A DNA stretch of 64,000 nucleotides from Serratia odorifera (GTDB lineage: Bacteria > Pseudomonadota > Gammaproteobacteria > Enterobacterales > Enterobacteriaceae), in NCBI RefSeq assembly GCF_900635445.1, contig NZ_LR134117.1, positions 5,146,001 to 5,210,000 of the forward strand. The letters run 5' to 3'. Positions within the stretch are counted from its first letter, which is position 1. Each line of letters starts with the position of its first letter. Of the stretch, positions 25,766 to 35,265 are shown piece after piece. Below the pieces are notes generated by a model. That model made no database searches and was not told the origin of the DNA. It saw nothing but the letters and a program-made list of their open reading frames with translations. The translations under genes were made by a program, and so were the position numbers.

Positions 25766-26410
25766 TTAATGCGTAGCGCCCCCGCCAATTTTCAAATCAT
25801 GCTCCACCTGCAGGGCGATGGAAATCGCCAGCTCCAGGGCAAACAGCACGGTGCCGGCAGCCATGCTTGGCGCACCGGGATGCGCCGCCGCCTGTTCCGG
25901 CAGGTAGGGAATATGAATGAACCCGCCCTTGATGTGTGGCCGATGGTGCAAATGGTGCAGCAGACCGTACATCACATGGTTGCAGACAAAGGTACCGGCG
26001 GTCTGCGATACCGACGCCGGAATACCCGCCTCGCGCATTGCCGTTGCCATTGCCTTGATCGGCAGACTGCTGAAGTAGGCCGCCGGGCCGTCGGCGACAA
26101 TCGGCTCATCGATCGGTTGCTGCCCCTGGTTATCCGGGATGCGCGCATCGTCGACGTTGATCGCCACCCGCTCCAGCGAAATATCGCTGCGGCCGCCGGC
26201 CTGACCGATCGCCAGCACCAGCAGCGGCTCGACCTCGTCAATCGCCGCGTTCAGCGCCTCACGCGCCGCGCCAAACACGCACGGCAACTGACGCGCCACT
26301 ACCCGTATGCCGGCCAGTTGCATATCGTTCAGTTGCCTGACCACTTCCCATGAAGGATTCACACGCTCGCCGTCAAACGGTTCAAAGCCGGTTATCAATA
26401 CTTTTTGCAT
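25766..26410 (-). CDS. pcp: Pyroglutamyl-peptidase I
   Basis: A 214-residue cytosolic cysteine peptidase that removes N-terminal 5-oxoproline from peptides. Family motifs are visible: ITGFEPFDGERVNPSW, the Glu region GQAGGRSDISLERVAINVDDARIPDN and the Cys region TAGTFVCNHVMYGLL with its following His. It stands directly after the two predicted 5-oxoproline transporter subunits, so the cluster would supply and then hydrolyse 5-oxoproline. Confidence 0.94.
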   Translation of the reverse strand: MQKVLITGFEPFDGERVNPSWEVVRQLNDMQLAGIRVVARQLPCVFGAAREALNAAIDEVEPLLVLAIGQAGGRSDISLERVAINVDDARIPDNQGQQPIDEPIVADGPAAYFSSLPIKAMATAMREAGIPASVSQTAGTFVCNHVMYGLLHHLHHRPHIKGGFIHIPYLPEQAAAHPGAPSMAAGTVLFALELAISIALQVEHDLKIGGGATH

Positions 26411-26418
26411 GCGCTCTC

Positions 26419-27429
26419 CTACAGGAACATCAAGAAATACAGCAGGAATACGTTGACCAGCAACAGCAAGGCACCGGTCGGGATCTGCGCCTTGATCACC
26501 GCATTTTTGTCCGGCAACTCCAGCAGTGCTGCCGGCACAATATTAAAGTTAGCCGCCATTGGCGTCATTAGCGTACCGCAATAGCCTGAAAACATGCCAA
26601 TTGCCGCCATCACCGCCGGATTACCGCCGTGCTGCAACACTAAGATGGGAATACCGATACCGGCGGTGACAATCGGGAAAGCGGCAAAGGCGTTGCCCAT
26701 TACCATGGTCAGCACCGCCATGCCAATAGCGTATACCGCTACCGCAATAAAGCGGTTATCCACCGCCAGATACTCCTGCGTCAGGTGTGAAATCGCCGTG
26801 CCGACGCCCGCCACGGTAAACAGCAGACCGAGCGTGGCCAGGATCTGCGGCAGGATAAACGCCCAACCGATCGAATCCAGCAGACGTCGCGCCTCCTGCA
26901 ACGGCTGCGTCGCGCTTTCACGGGTCATCCTCACCGCAATGATACCGCCGAGCACTACCCCCAATGCCATGGAAAACAGCGTAATCAGGGTGGAGTGATT
27001 GCCCGGGCCAAACACCGCCATTTGCAACGCCGGAATATTATTGAACAGCAGTACGCCGACGACCGTCACCACCGGTATCGCCAGCGCGGGAATAAACAAT
27101 CGGTTACCGAGCCGCTTGGCGCTAACCTCACGCTCCTGCGGCGTACGCTGATGATAACTGCCAAGGCGCACACCGCCGAAGCCGGCAATCAATGCCATCA
27201 CCACCACCAGGCCGCCGATGGCGATATGCAGATAACGCTTGGCCTCTGCCCCGCTGCCGAACAGCGCGTAAGTCCAGTCGCCCACCAGGAACACCAGGCC
27301 ATAAAGCCCCCAGAACAGTGCGGTAGTCACACGCCGCGGATTGGCGCGATCGCGCAGCGACATCGCGGCGATAATCACCAGTACCACGCCGGCCAACCAA
27401 TACAGATATTGCTGCTGAAAATGCATCAT
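26419..27429 (-). CDS. DUF979 membrane protein, predicted 5-oxoproline transporter subunit
   Basis: A 336-residue protein with about ten hydrophobic segments. The family (DUF979) nearly always accompanies DUF969 and pcp or pxp genes and is therefore named a predicted 5-oxoproline transporter subunit; direct biochemical proof is not known to me. Here it overlaps the DUF969 gene by four bases and precedes pcp by 8 bp. Conserved-looking loops include MGNAFAAFPIVTAGIGIP and FSGYCGTLMTPMAANFN, like ion-coupled carrier motifs. Confidence 0.8.
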   Translation of the reverse strand: MMHFQQQYLYWLAGVVLVIIAAMSLRDRANPRRVTTALFWGLYGLVFLVGDWTYALFGSGAEAKRYLHIAIGGLVVVMALIAGFGGVRLGSYHQRTPQEREVSAKRLGNRLFIPALAIPVVTVVGVLLFNNIPALQMAVFGPGNHSTLITLFSMALGVVLGGIIAVRMTRESATQPLQEARRLLDSIGWAFILPQILATLGLLFTVAGVGTAISHLTQEYLAVDNRFIAVAVYAIGMAVLTMVMGNAFAAFPIVTAGIGIPILVLQHGGNPAVMAAIGMFSGYCGTLMTPMAANFNIVPAALLELPDKNAVIKAQIPTGALLLLVNVFLLYFLMFL

Positions 27430-28154
27430 GCGTCTCCCTTGCTCTGCAGCGCCGCCTGATTAAGCTGCGCCAGTTCGGCGCTGAGCTGCCGGTCCATGCG
27501 ATACAGACGGAAGGAATGGATCAGGAAGGCAAAAATCGCCGTCGGAATCCCCCACAAAGCGATATGCAGCGGCTCGGTCTGAATCCCCCCCGATTCCAGC
27601 ATAAAATTGTGCATAAAGATGATGGCGCCGAACGCCACAAAAATATCTTCGCCAAAGAACAGCCCGACGTTGTCGGTTGCCGCCGACATGGCACGCAGGC
27701 GATGTCGCACGCGCTCAGGCAGTTCGCCGTAACGGTTCTCCGACGCACCTTCTGCCATCGGCGCCAGCAGTGGACGCACCATTTGCGGGTGCCCGCCCAG
27801 GCTGGTCAGCCCCATCGCCGCGGTAATTTCACGTACAAACAGATAGACGATCAGCAAACGACCGGCGGTGGCACTTTTGATCTTGGCGATCCATGCCTGT
27901 GCGCGTTCTTTCAGTCCATGGCGTTCCAGCAAACCGATAACCGCCAGCGGCAACAGCAATATCAGCGGCAGGTTGCGGGTATTGAGAAACCCCTCCCCCA
28001 GCTTTTCCAGAATCTGCGCTAGCGGCATAAATGCCGCCAGCCCGGTGACGATACCGGCGGCGATCACCACCAATACCGGATTAAAGCGTAAAACAAAGCC
28101 AACCACGATGACGGCAATGCCGATCAGTGGCCAGAGATTAACCACCTGTTCCAT
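27426..28154 (-). CDS. DUF969 membrane protein, predicted 5-oxoproline transporter subunit
   Basis: A 242-residue protein with about six hydrophobic segments, starting MEQVVNLWPLIGIAVIVVGF, with AAAGGGAAA-like AAAAGGGAAACACT before the ATG. It holds the stretch REITAAMGLTSLGGHPQMVRPL. It is the partner of the DUF979 protein; two-subunit transport is inferred from constant pairing. The 228-bp gap to pxpA upstream contains no gene and may hold a second promoter. Confidence 0.8.
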   Translation of the reverse strand: MEQVVNLWPLIGIAVIVVGFVLRFNPVLVVIAAGIVTGLAAFMPLAQILEKLGEGFLNTRNLPLILLLPLAVIGLLERHGLKERAQAWIAKIKSATAGRLLIVYLFVREITAAMGLTSLGGHPQMVRPLLAPMAEGASENRYGELPERVRHRLRAMSAATDNVGLFFGEDIFVAFGAIIFMHNFMLESGGIQTEPLHIALWGIPTAIFAFLIHSFRLYRMDRQLSAELAQLNQAALQSKGDA

Positions 28155-28382
28155 AGTGTTTCCCTTTTATGATGTTAGTAATGTTGTGTGCTGACTGCTG
28201 ACAACGGCAGAACGTAGCGAAAACATGCCGTTGAAGTGGCGGCATAAAGCGCCGACAAATCAAATGTTCCCCTGGCATCCCCTGGCCTGCCCCGCAGGAT
28301 AATCACCGGTAGCAGCTTTCGCTACGCCAGCCGCCAGGCTGTCGTACCCGACGGCAACCTGGTCATCAATCTGGCGTTATTA

Positions 28383-29120
28383 TTATTCTGCGCTAACGCT
28401 AATATTATGTTTTTCAAAGCTTTCACGCAGTTTGCTTGCATATTCCAACGCATGTTCGCCGTCGCCGTGCAGGCAGACGGTTTCGGCCTGAACGGCGGCC
28501 CACTTACCCTCCACGCTGCGCACGCGATGATGGCGCACCATTTCCAGCGTTTGTTGCAACGCGTGCTCATCGTTATCGATCAGCGCCCCCGGTTGACCAC
28601 GCGGCACCAGCGTGCCGTCAGCCAGATATCCACGATCGGCAAACACCTCCTGCCGCGTTGCCAGCCCGAGTCGTTCCCCGGCGCGGATAAGCTCGCTGCC
28701 GGCCAGGCCTACCAGCCGCAGCGCCGGGTCAACCGCCTGCACCGCGCGGGCTATCGCCTCCGCCAGTGCAGGTTCGACCGCCGCCTGGTTGTACAACATG
28801 CCGTGTGGCTTCACATGTACCATCACTGCGCCTTCCGCCCGGGCAATGGCGGCCAGCGCCCCCAACTGATACACCACCTGTGCAAACACCGTTTCCGGCG
28901 GCAGTTGCATACGCGTGCGACCAAAGTTTTCGCGATCGGGGAAACTCGGGTGCGCGCCGATGGCTACGCCGTATTGCTGCGCCCAACGTACCGACTGCCG
29001 CATGGTTTGCGCATCGCCAGCATGGAAGCCGCAGGCAATATTGGCGGAGCTGACCAATTGCAGCAGCGCCTGGTCATTGGCGCAGCCTTCACCGAGATCG
29101 GCGTTTAAATCAACGAACAT
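28383..29120 (-). CDS. pxpA: 5-oxoprolinase subunit A (LamB/YcsF family)
   Basis: A 245-residue protein starting MFVDLNADLGEGCANDQALL. PxpA with PxpBC forms the ATP-dependent 5-oxoprolinase of bacteria, which opens 5-oxoproline to glutamate. Family motifs SSANIACGFHAGD, GAHPSFPDRENFGR and VKPHGMLYNQ are visible. The start overlaps the end of pxpC by about ten bases. Length is as usual. Confidence 0.93.
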   Translation of the reverse strand: MFVDLNADLGEGCANDQALLQLVSSANIACGFHAGDAQTMRQSVRWAQQYGVAIGAHPSFPDRENFGRTRMQLPPETVFAQVVYQLGALAAIARAEGAVMVHVKPHGMLYNQAAVEPALAEAIARAVQAVDPALRLVGLAGSELIRAGERLGLATRQEVFADRGYLADGTLVPRGQPGALIDNDEHALQQTLEMVRHHRVRSVEGKWAAVQAETVCLHGDGEHALEYASKLRESFEKHNISVSAE

Positions 29121-30042
29121 TCAACCCCCAGGCAATTTGTTGGATAAAATGATCCTGCTCGGCTTTGGCGCGCTGCGCCTGCGCCACGCTGCAAGGAATG
29201 AAATGGATCGGTTCGCCCAGGCGGATCTGCGCCAAATGGTAGAGATCGGCTTCGATCACGCAGGCAATCCGCGGATAGCCACCGGTGGTTTGCGCATCGG
29301 CCATCAATACGATCGGCTGCCCGTTGTGCGGCACCTGCACCACGCCCGGCAGCAGGCCGTGCGACAGCATTTCGCGATCGGTGGTACGCGCCAGCATCCC
29401 GCTGCCATGCAGTCGATAGCCCATGCGGTTGCTCTGTGGACTGAGCTGCCAGGCGGTACGCCAAAATTCCTCCTGTGCCTCCGGCGTAAACTCGTCGTAT
29501 TCCGGCCCCGGCATGGCGCGAATGCGGTTGTTGAACAGCAGTTGCTTCACCCCAACCGACGTGGCCGGCAACGAGGCACTTTTGCCTAACGGCAGGCGAT
29601 CGCCATCTTTCAACAGCCGTCCCTCCAGCCCGCCAAAGGCGGCTTTCAGATCGGTGCTGCGTGAACCGAGCATTTCTGCAACCGCAATGCCACCGGCCAG
29701 CGCCAGGTAGCTGCGCATGCCGCGTTTGGGCTGACTCAATACCAGCTTCTGACCCTTTTTGACCGCATAACGCCATCCGGTCCACAGCGGTTTGCCATCC
29801 AGTTGCGCATCGCAACCCGCCCCGGTCAGCGCTATCCAGCCGCTGCGGGTGAATTCGGCGCTGAACTGGCCCAGGGTGATTTCCAGGCCGGCGGCGTCAG
29901 GCGCGTTGCCCACCAGCAGGTTGGCAATTTTAAGCGCGGGTGTATCCAACGCCCCGCCCTGGCTGATACCCAAACGACGAAAGCCATTACGGCCCAGATC
30001 CTGCACCGTGGTGTAAATGCCGGCGCGTAAAATATTCAACAT
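29110..30042 (-). CDS. pxpC: 5-oxoprolinase subunit C
   Basis: A 310-residue biotin-dependent-carboxylase-like (KipA/YbgK) subunit. Starts MLNILRAGIYTTVQDLGRNGFRRLGISQGGALD, the family signature. It overlaps pxpB at its start and pxpA at its end, so the three subunits are translated together. It acts with PxpB in ATP-driven activation of 5-oxoproline. Confidence 0.93.
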   Translation of the reverse strand: MLNILRAGIYTTVQDLGRNGFRRLGISQGGALDTPALKIANLLVGNAPDAAGLEITLGQFSAEFTRSGWIALTGAGCDAQLDGKPLWTGWRYAVKKGQKLVLSQPKRGMRSYLALAGGIAVAEMLGSRSTDLKAAFGGLEGRLLKDGDRLPLGKSASLPATSVGVKQLLFNNRIRAMPGPEYDEFTPEAQEEFWRTAWQLSPQSNRMGYRLHGSGMLARTTDREMLSHGLLPGVVQVPHNGQPIVLMADAQTTGGYPRIACVIEADLYHLAQIRLGEPIHFIPCSVAQAQRAKAEQDHFIQQIAWGLNVR

Positions 30043-30692
30043 ACGCCCTCCTTTTGCGGCACAAAGCGCACGTTGTCGCCGGGGCGCAGCAGCGTAGGCG
30101 GCATTTCAAGCGGATTGAACAGCGCCAACGGCGTACGGCCAATCAGTTGCCAGCCGCCCGGCGTCGCCAGCGGATAAATGCCGGTCTGGCTGCCGCCGAT
30201 GCCCACCGAACCGGCGGGTACCGACAGACGCGGCTCGGCACGACGCGGCGTGGCAAGGCGTTCCGGCATGCCGCCAAGGTAGGAGAACCCCGGCTGAAAT
30301 CCCAGGAAATACACGATATAGTCTGCCGAGGCATGGCATTCGACCACCTGCTGTATCGTCATGCCGGTATGGCGCGCCACGTCGGCCAGATCCGGCCCCT
30401 GTTCGCCACCGTAAACCACCGGAATATCCACCTGACGTGATTCCGGTACCAGCGTTTCATTGCTTTCCCACCCCTGTTGCAATAATACCAGCATCGCTTC
30501 GGCATCGGCCTGCGGCGTATCCAGCATCAAGGTCAGATTATTCATGCCTGGCACCACTTCGCGAACCTGAGGATGGTGGTTGAGTTTTTCCGCCAGCGCC
30601 CAGATGCGCTGCTGGCTGGTCAGCGTCACCGGTGGCGCCAGTTCAAGCACTACCGCTCTTTCACCCAGTAGGTAATAACGTGCTCGTTGCAC
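30036..30692 (-). CDS. pxpB: 5-oxoprolinase subunit B
   Basis: A 218-residue KipI/YbgJ family subunit, first gene of the leftward unit. Motifs include VVYGGEQGPDLADVA, FLGFQPGFSYLGGMPERLATPRRAEPR and PAGSVGIGGSQTGIYPLATPGGWQLIGRTP. This PGF/GGS pattern is characteristic. It would transfer phosphate from ATP together with PxpC. Confidence 0.93.
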   Translation of the reverse strand: MQRARYYLLGERAVVLELAPPVTLTSQQRIWALAEKLNHHPQVREVVPGMNNLTLMLDTPQADAEAMLVLLQQGWESNETLVPESRQVDIPVVYGGEQGPDLADVARHTGMTIQQVVECHASADYIVYFLGFQPGFSYLGGMPERLATPRRAEPRLSVPAGSVGIGGSQTGIYPLATPGGWQLIGRTPLALFNPLEMPPTLLRPGDNVRFVPQKEGVC

Positions 30693-30899
30693 CCTTATGC
30701 TCCTTGTACCCGTAATATTGCAAACCGCAGCACGGCTGCCGTTTGAACCCCATCAGGGGATTTATTATTTGTCTGCGTATCAGTTATGCTCGACAGGGCT
30801 CTGGCTGTCAATAGAACGCAACCATTGAGAAAATAAGGAGATAGGCCGGTAAAAGGATTCAGCCGGCGCGGTGGCCGGGCTGATCCTGAAGAGAAAAAA
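30693..30899. other. Gap between pxpB and ybgI
   Basis: Holds the upstream region of pxpB and, at 30854-30887, a hairpin that probably ends ybgI transcription. No gene is seen. Confidence 0.5.
30854..30887 (-). terminator. Probable terminator after ybgI
   Basis: On the minus strand AGGAT/ATCCT with CAGCC/GGCTG and CGGC/GCCG inside, followed by only T4. A weak but plausible terminator separating ybgI from pxpB. Confidence 0.5.
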
Positions 30900-31644
30900 T
30901 CAGGCGGGATTAGGGATATCGATAAAGGTCACGTCAAAACCATGCTGCTGCGCCAGCCATTCTCCCAACGCCTTGACGCCACCACGCTCGGTGGCATGGT
31001 GGCCGGCAGCAAAGAAGTGCACGCCCATTTCCCGTGCGCTGTGAATGGTTTGTTCAGACACTTCGCCGCTGATAAAGGCGTCAACGCCGAAGCGCGCCGC
31101 GCTGTCGATAAAGCCCTGTCCGCCGCCGGTACACCAGGCCACCCGACGGATTTGCGCCGGCGCGTTGTCACCGCAGTGCAACACCGTACGCCCAAGGCGG
31201 CTTTCTATCCGCTGCTGCAATTGCTCACCGCTCAATGGCTGAGTCAGCTCCCCGTACGGCACCAACGGCTCCACTTCACCGATCGCACCAATGTCCAGCA
31301 TCTGCGCCAACTGTGCGTTGTTGCCCAATACCGGATGCGCATCCAGCGGCAGATGATAGCCGTACAAATTGATATCATTGCAGAGCAGCGTCTTCAAGCG
31401 GTTGCGTTTCATGCCCCGCACCGCCGGCGCTTCGTTTTTTCCAGAAGTAGCCATGGTGCACCACAATGGCGTCGGCCTGCTGTTCAACCGCCGCGTCCAA
31501 CAGCGCCTGACAGGCAGTTACCCCGGTGACGATGCGCTGCACCTGTGGCCGCCCTTCCACCTGCAGGCCGTTGGGCGCATAGTCCTGGAACGCCGCGCAG
31601 TTAAGTTCGTTGTTGATCAGTTTTTCCAGATCGAGGTTATGCAT
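30900..31644 (-). pseudogene. ybgI: YbgI (NIF3-like, GTP cyclohydrolase I type 2 family), frameshifted by one base
   Basis: A dinuclear-metal protein of the NIF3 family, normally 247 residues; its precise role is unsettled. The N-terminal part (HNLDLEKLINNELNC to VVHHGYFWKK) is in one frame. The rest (NEAPAVRGMKRNRLKTLL to VTFIDIPNPA) is in another. The shift is at a run of six T on the plus strand (31435-31440); removing one restores FWKNEAPAVRG. Metal-site motifs HHGYFW and AGHHATERGG are both intact on either side. Probably a base-calling error. Confidence 0.87.
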
Positions 31645-31662
31645 GGATTTCTCTCTTTAAAA

Positions 31663-32643
31663 TTAAAACGTCTGCCGATCGCCCTGTTCCATCATGATAA
31701 ATTTCACGCCGAGATCGTTCCCCTGATCCAACTGTCGTTTAATGGTGGTGCGCACATCGTCACCTTGCCTGATGCTCGGCTTGACGTGGCTTATCACTAC
31801 CGGCAGGTCTTGCAGCGAACCGTCGCCGCCGCTGTACTTTTGCAGGTTATGCAGCTCTTTTAGCAGCCAGTCCGGCGTCAAATGACCATACAGCTGATTG
31901 TCCGCCACCCCGTTTGGGTAAGAGGTTTCGATAATCATCCCCTTCAGCTTTTTTTGCTGGATCAGCGGACCTAACGCACGCCAGACGGTATCCAGATGAC
32001 GCGACTGCTCCACCGCGTCCGGCCCGGTATCGCCGAAGTAGGCAAATGCGCCGCTGCGATCGGACAGCAACACCATCGACGAAGGGTAACGATCGTGACT
32101 GAGGGGGTAAAGTACGCCACTCAGCCCGGTAGTGCCGAAGGTGAAACGCTGCTGCTCCCGCACCGGCTGCAAACGGTAGGTTCCCAGCCGGGCGCCGTTG
32201 CCGGAATCGGTGAAGTTGGGCCAGACCTTCCAGTTGAAGTAGTGATTACGCAACGTCAGTACGGTATCTGAAGAGGCATAAAGGGTTTTCTTGTTATCTT
32301 CCGGCGCCGCCAGCACCAGGCCCGCCAGGTGGTCGAGATGCGCGTGACTGATAAAATAGCCGCCAATCAATTGACGAAACACGTACCCCTGCGGCGTATA
32401 GGGCGCAGCCAGTTGAGGTGTGACCTGGGGGAAACTGCCCTTTTCAAGCCCTTTGGCGATGCCGGGCAGCAATGAGCCGGCGTCCAGCGCCACATACTGT
32501 GTCTGTCCGTCGCTGCGGATCAGGTAGGACGTCAGATTGCCGTCGCTGATGCCACCGTTTACCCCCAGTGCGACCACGTCAAAACCGGCCATCGCCAGCG
32601 CCGAGTAACCGCTCAGACAAACGGCCAACACCTTCTTCAACAT
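31663..32643 (-). CDS. Periplasmic class II 3',5'-cyclic-nucleotide phosphodiesterase
   Basis: A 326-residue protein of the metallo-beta-lactamase fold. A signal peptide (MLKKVLAVCLSGYSALAMA) suggests export. The metal-binding motif FISHAHLDHLAGL, the later FAYFGDTGPD and ISHVKP fit the PDEase_II family, which includes yeast PDE1 and Vibrio CpdP. It would hydrolyse cAMP or another cyclic nucleotide in the periplasm. The ATG at 32643 has AAGGAGCGAAGT before it. It sits 19 bp after phrB and 18 bp before ybgI, so it is probably in one transcript with them. E. coli lacks it here. Confidence 0.85.
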   Translation of the reverse strand: MLKKVLAVCLSGYSALAMAGFDVVALGVNGGISDGNLTSYLIRSDGQTQYVALDAGSLLPGIAKGLEKGSFPQVTPQLAAPYTPQGYVFRQLIGGYFISHAHLDHLAGLVLAAPEDNKKTLYASSDTVLTLRNHYFNWKVWPNFTDSGNGARLGTYRLQPVREQQRFTFGTTGLSGVLYPLSHDRYPSSMVLLSDRSGAFAYFGDTGPDAVEQSRHLDTVWRALGPLIQQKKLKGMIIETSYPNGVADNQLYGHLTPDWLLKELHNLQKYSGGDGSLQDLPVVISHVKPSIRQGDDVRTTIKRQLDQGNDLGVKFIMMEQGDRQTF

Positions 32644-32662
32644 ACTTCGCTCCTTGCTCGCG

Positions 32663-34094
32663 TTACCCTGCTCCTCGCTTCGCCGCGTCAAACGCTGCCA
32701 GCGTGGCCAGCCGGGCCTGTGGGTGATCGACAATCGGCAACGGATAATCCAGCACTCGTTGCTGTTTTTCCGCCCAACGGTGGGGCTGATGGAGTTCATT
32801 GTCGGGCACATCCGCCAGTTCGGGCAACCACTTGCGAATAAAACTGCCTTGTGGATCAAAACGTTTGCCCTGGGTGGTGGGATTGAAAATGCGAAAATAC
32901 GGTGCGGCGTCAGTGCCCGTCGATGCTGCCCATTGCCAACCACCGTTGTTGGCGGCCAGATCGCCGTCCAGCAGTTGCGACATGAAGTAGCGTTCGCCGG
33001 CACGCCAGTCGATCAGCAAATCTTTCACCAAAAAACTGGCGGCGATCATCCGCAGACGATTATGCATCCAGCCGGTCTGGTTGAGCTGACGCATGGCGGC
33101 ATCGACGATCGGATAACCGGTGCGCCCCTGCTGCCAGGCGAGGAAATTGTCAGCCGCCGGGTTCCAGCGTACCCGGTCTGTCCAGGCAATAAAGGGACGG
33201 TGGCGGCACAACGCCGGATTCGCCACCAGCAAATGACGGTAAAATTCGCGCCAAATCAGCTCGTTCAACCAGCAGAAAGCACCGCCGTGCGGATTGGCCA
33301 GCATATCTGGACATTCGGCACGCAGCCGATTGACACATTGCCGTGGTGACAGCGCGCCGACCGCCAAAATAGGGTGACAGAACGCTGGTGCCATCAACCG
33401 CAGGAATATCGCGTTGATGATGGTAGTCCTGCACCTGCTGCCGGCAAAAATGGCGCAGCCGGCGCAGCGCCGCCTCCTCTCCCGCCGGGAACCCGTCGTC
33501 AAGCTCAGCGGCGGGATAATCGAACGGCGCCGGCGGCGTGATGGCCTGCCACTGACCGCAGGACCGCTGCGCGGGCGCCGGCAGACTGGCAATGTCAGAC
33601 TCCGCCAAACGCGCCAGAAACGCCCGGCGAAACGGCGTATACATTTTATACATTTCGCCGTTACCGCTCAGTACGCTGCCGGGTGGTAGCAACAGACTGT
33701 CATCAAACGCCTGGCAGTTCACCATGCCGTTCAGACGCTGTTCCAGCTGGCGGTCGCGCCGTCGTTCATTCAATTCGTATTGGCGATTGTAAAACAGCGC
33801 ATCAACGTGCGAAGCCTGACAGAAATCAGCCAGCCAATCGACGGCGGCGGCAAAATCGTCACATTGCTGGGTGACCAGCGGGATGCCGCGCTGCGCCAAC
33901 GCCTGTTGCAACTGCCGCAGCGTGGCGTGAATAAACGCCGCCTGACGCGCAGCCATATGATGTTGCCGCCATTGCTGCGGCGTGGCGATAAATACCGCCA
34001 TCACCGTGGCCTGGGGATCGCGACAGGCGGCATACAGCGCCTGGTTGTCGGTGACACGCAAATCGTTACGCAACCAGACCAGATGGGTGGTCAT
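32663..34094 (-). pseudogene. phrB: Deoxyribodipyrimidine photolyase PhrB, frameshifted by one base
   Basis: A light-dependent CPD photolyase with FAD and an antenna cofactor; repaired length 476 residues against 472 in E. coli. The antenna domain (TTHLVWLRNDLRVTDNQAL) is in one frame to TSVLSPY. The FAD domain (LAVGALSPRQC, NELIWREFYRHLL, GYPIVDAAMRQLNQTGWMHN, MSQLLDGDLAANNGGWQW) continues in another. The shift is at a run of four A on the plus strand (33366-33369); one fewer restores it. All catalytic parts are intact, which argues for an error in the sequence. Confidence 0.87.
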
Positions 34095-34169
34095 AACACT
34101 CCTTTATGGTGAGCTATCCCTTTGCGGGTTGATAATATCGGCTGGCAGATCCCGGCCATCGCCGAGCGC

Positions 34170-35123
34170 TCAATGGCCGTAACGCAGCCGCAGCGCTTCC
34201 GGATAGGGCTCAAAATAACGTTGCTGCGCCAGATAGCTGTCGGGATATTCCGCCATATAATGTTTTAACAGGGTGATCGGTGCCAACAGCGGTTGCATTC
34301 CCTGACGATAACGGTCAATCAGTTGCGCCAGTTCTTGCCGTTGTGCCGCACTGAGCTGACGACGGAAGTAGCCTTGCACGTGCATCAGTACGTTGGTGTG
34401 GTTACGCCGCGTGGCCTTATGCGCCAGCAATTTCATCAACCGGCTGCGGTATTCCTGTGCAAAGGCGTCCAGCGACGACCATTGGTCGATGGCGGCCACA
34501 AAGCGCCCCAACTGGCGATATTCCATCTGTGAATGCGCCAGCAGCGACAGTTTGTAACGGCTGTGAAAAGCCATCAGCGCGCCACGCGTCAAACCCTGCT
34601 GCCACAGCATATTCAGTTCGTACAGCGTGTAGACGCGTTCGACAAAATTCTCCCGCAGCTGCGCATCATTCAGTCGGCCGTCCTCTTCTACCGGCAGCCA
34701 GGGCATCTGCCGCATCAGTTCGGCGGTAAACAGCCCAACGCCGCTTTTGCGTGCGCCCTCGCCGTGTTCGCCATACACCCTGACCCGTTCCATGCCGCAG
34801 CTCGGCGACTTGGCGCAGACGATGTAACCACATAAATGCTGCAGCGCCGCGACCCGTTGGGCGGAAAACTGCTGCATATCATCGGTAACATCCACCGTGC
34901 TGTCATTACTGTTGCACAACGCCGTTTGCTGGCCCTTTTTGACCAGCCGCAACGCTGGACGAGGGACTGGCAATCCCATCGCCATTTCTGGGCATATAGC
35001 CTCGAATTGCACGAACGGTGCCAGCTGTTCCACCGCAAAGGCCAGCCGTTTATGGCCGCCGTCGAAACGCACTGCGCCCCCTAACAGGCAAGCGCTGATA
35101 CCGATCGGAATTTTATCGCTCAT
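34170..35123 (-). CDS. ybgA: YbgA family protein (DUF523-DUF1722)
   Basis: A 317-residue two-domain protein. The N-terminal DUF523 domain (to about 150) has cysteines in ISACLLG, ICPEMAMGLPVPRP and CAKSPSCG. This domain is homologous to the [4Fe-4S] thiouracil desulfidase TudS. The C-terminal DUF1722 domain (YbgA, about 190-305) reads HSRYKLSLLAHSQMEYRQLGR and NHTNVLMHVQGYFR. It stands next to phrB, as in E. coli, which hints at nucleobase metabolism or repair; the function is unproven. Confidence 0.85.
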   Translation of the reverse strand: MSDKIPIGISACLLGGAVRFDGGHKRLAFAVEQLAPFVQFEAICPEMAMGLPVPRPALRLVKKGQQTALCNSNDSTVDVTDDMQQFSAQRVAALQHLCGYIVCAKSPSCGMERVRVYGEHGEGARKSGVGLFTAELMRQMPWLPVEEDGRLNDAQLRENFVERVYTLYELNMLWQQGLTRGALMAFHSRYKLSLLAHSQMEYRQLGRFVAAIDQWSSLDAFAQEYRSRLMKLLAHKATRRNHTNVLMHVQGYFRRQLSAAQRQELAQLIDRYRQGMQPLLAPITLLKHYMAEYPDSYLAQQRYFEPYPEALRLRYGH

Positions 35124-35214
35124 GTTGGTTCCCTGCAGGATGGATTATGCTAAAAGTGTAGAATAATTCGTGAGTTAATACGACCTACCGAAGGTAATAC
35201 GCTAAAAAATGGCG

Positions 35215-35246
35215 AAAAAAAACCCCCGCATGTCAATGCGAGGGTT
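35215..35246 (-). terminator. Terminator after ybfA
   Basis: On the minus strand AACCCTCGCAT-TGAC-ATGCGGGGGTT followed by T8, 20 bp after the ybfA stop. Strong rho-independent form with one mismatch. Confidence 0.85.
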
Positions 35247-35265
35247 GCAGACACGGCAGCGCGGT

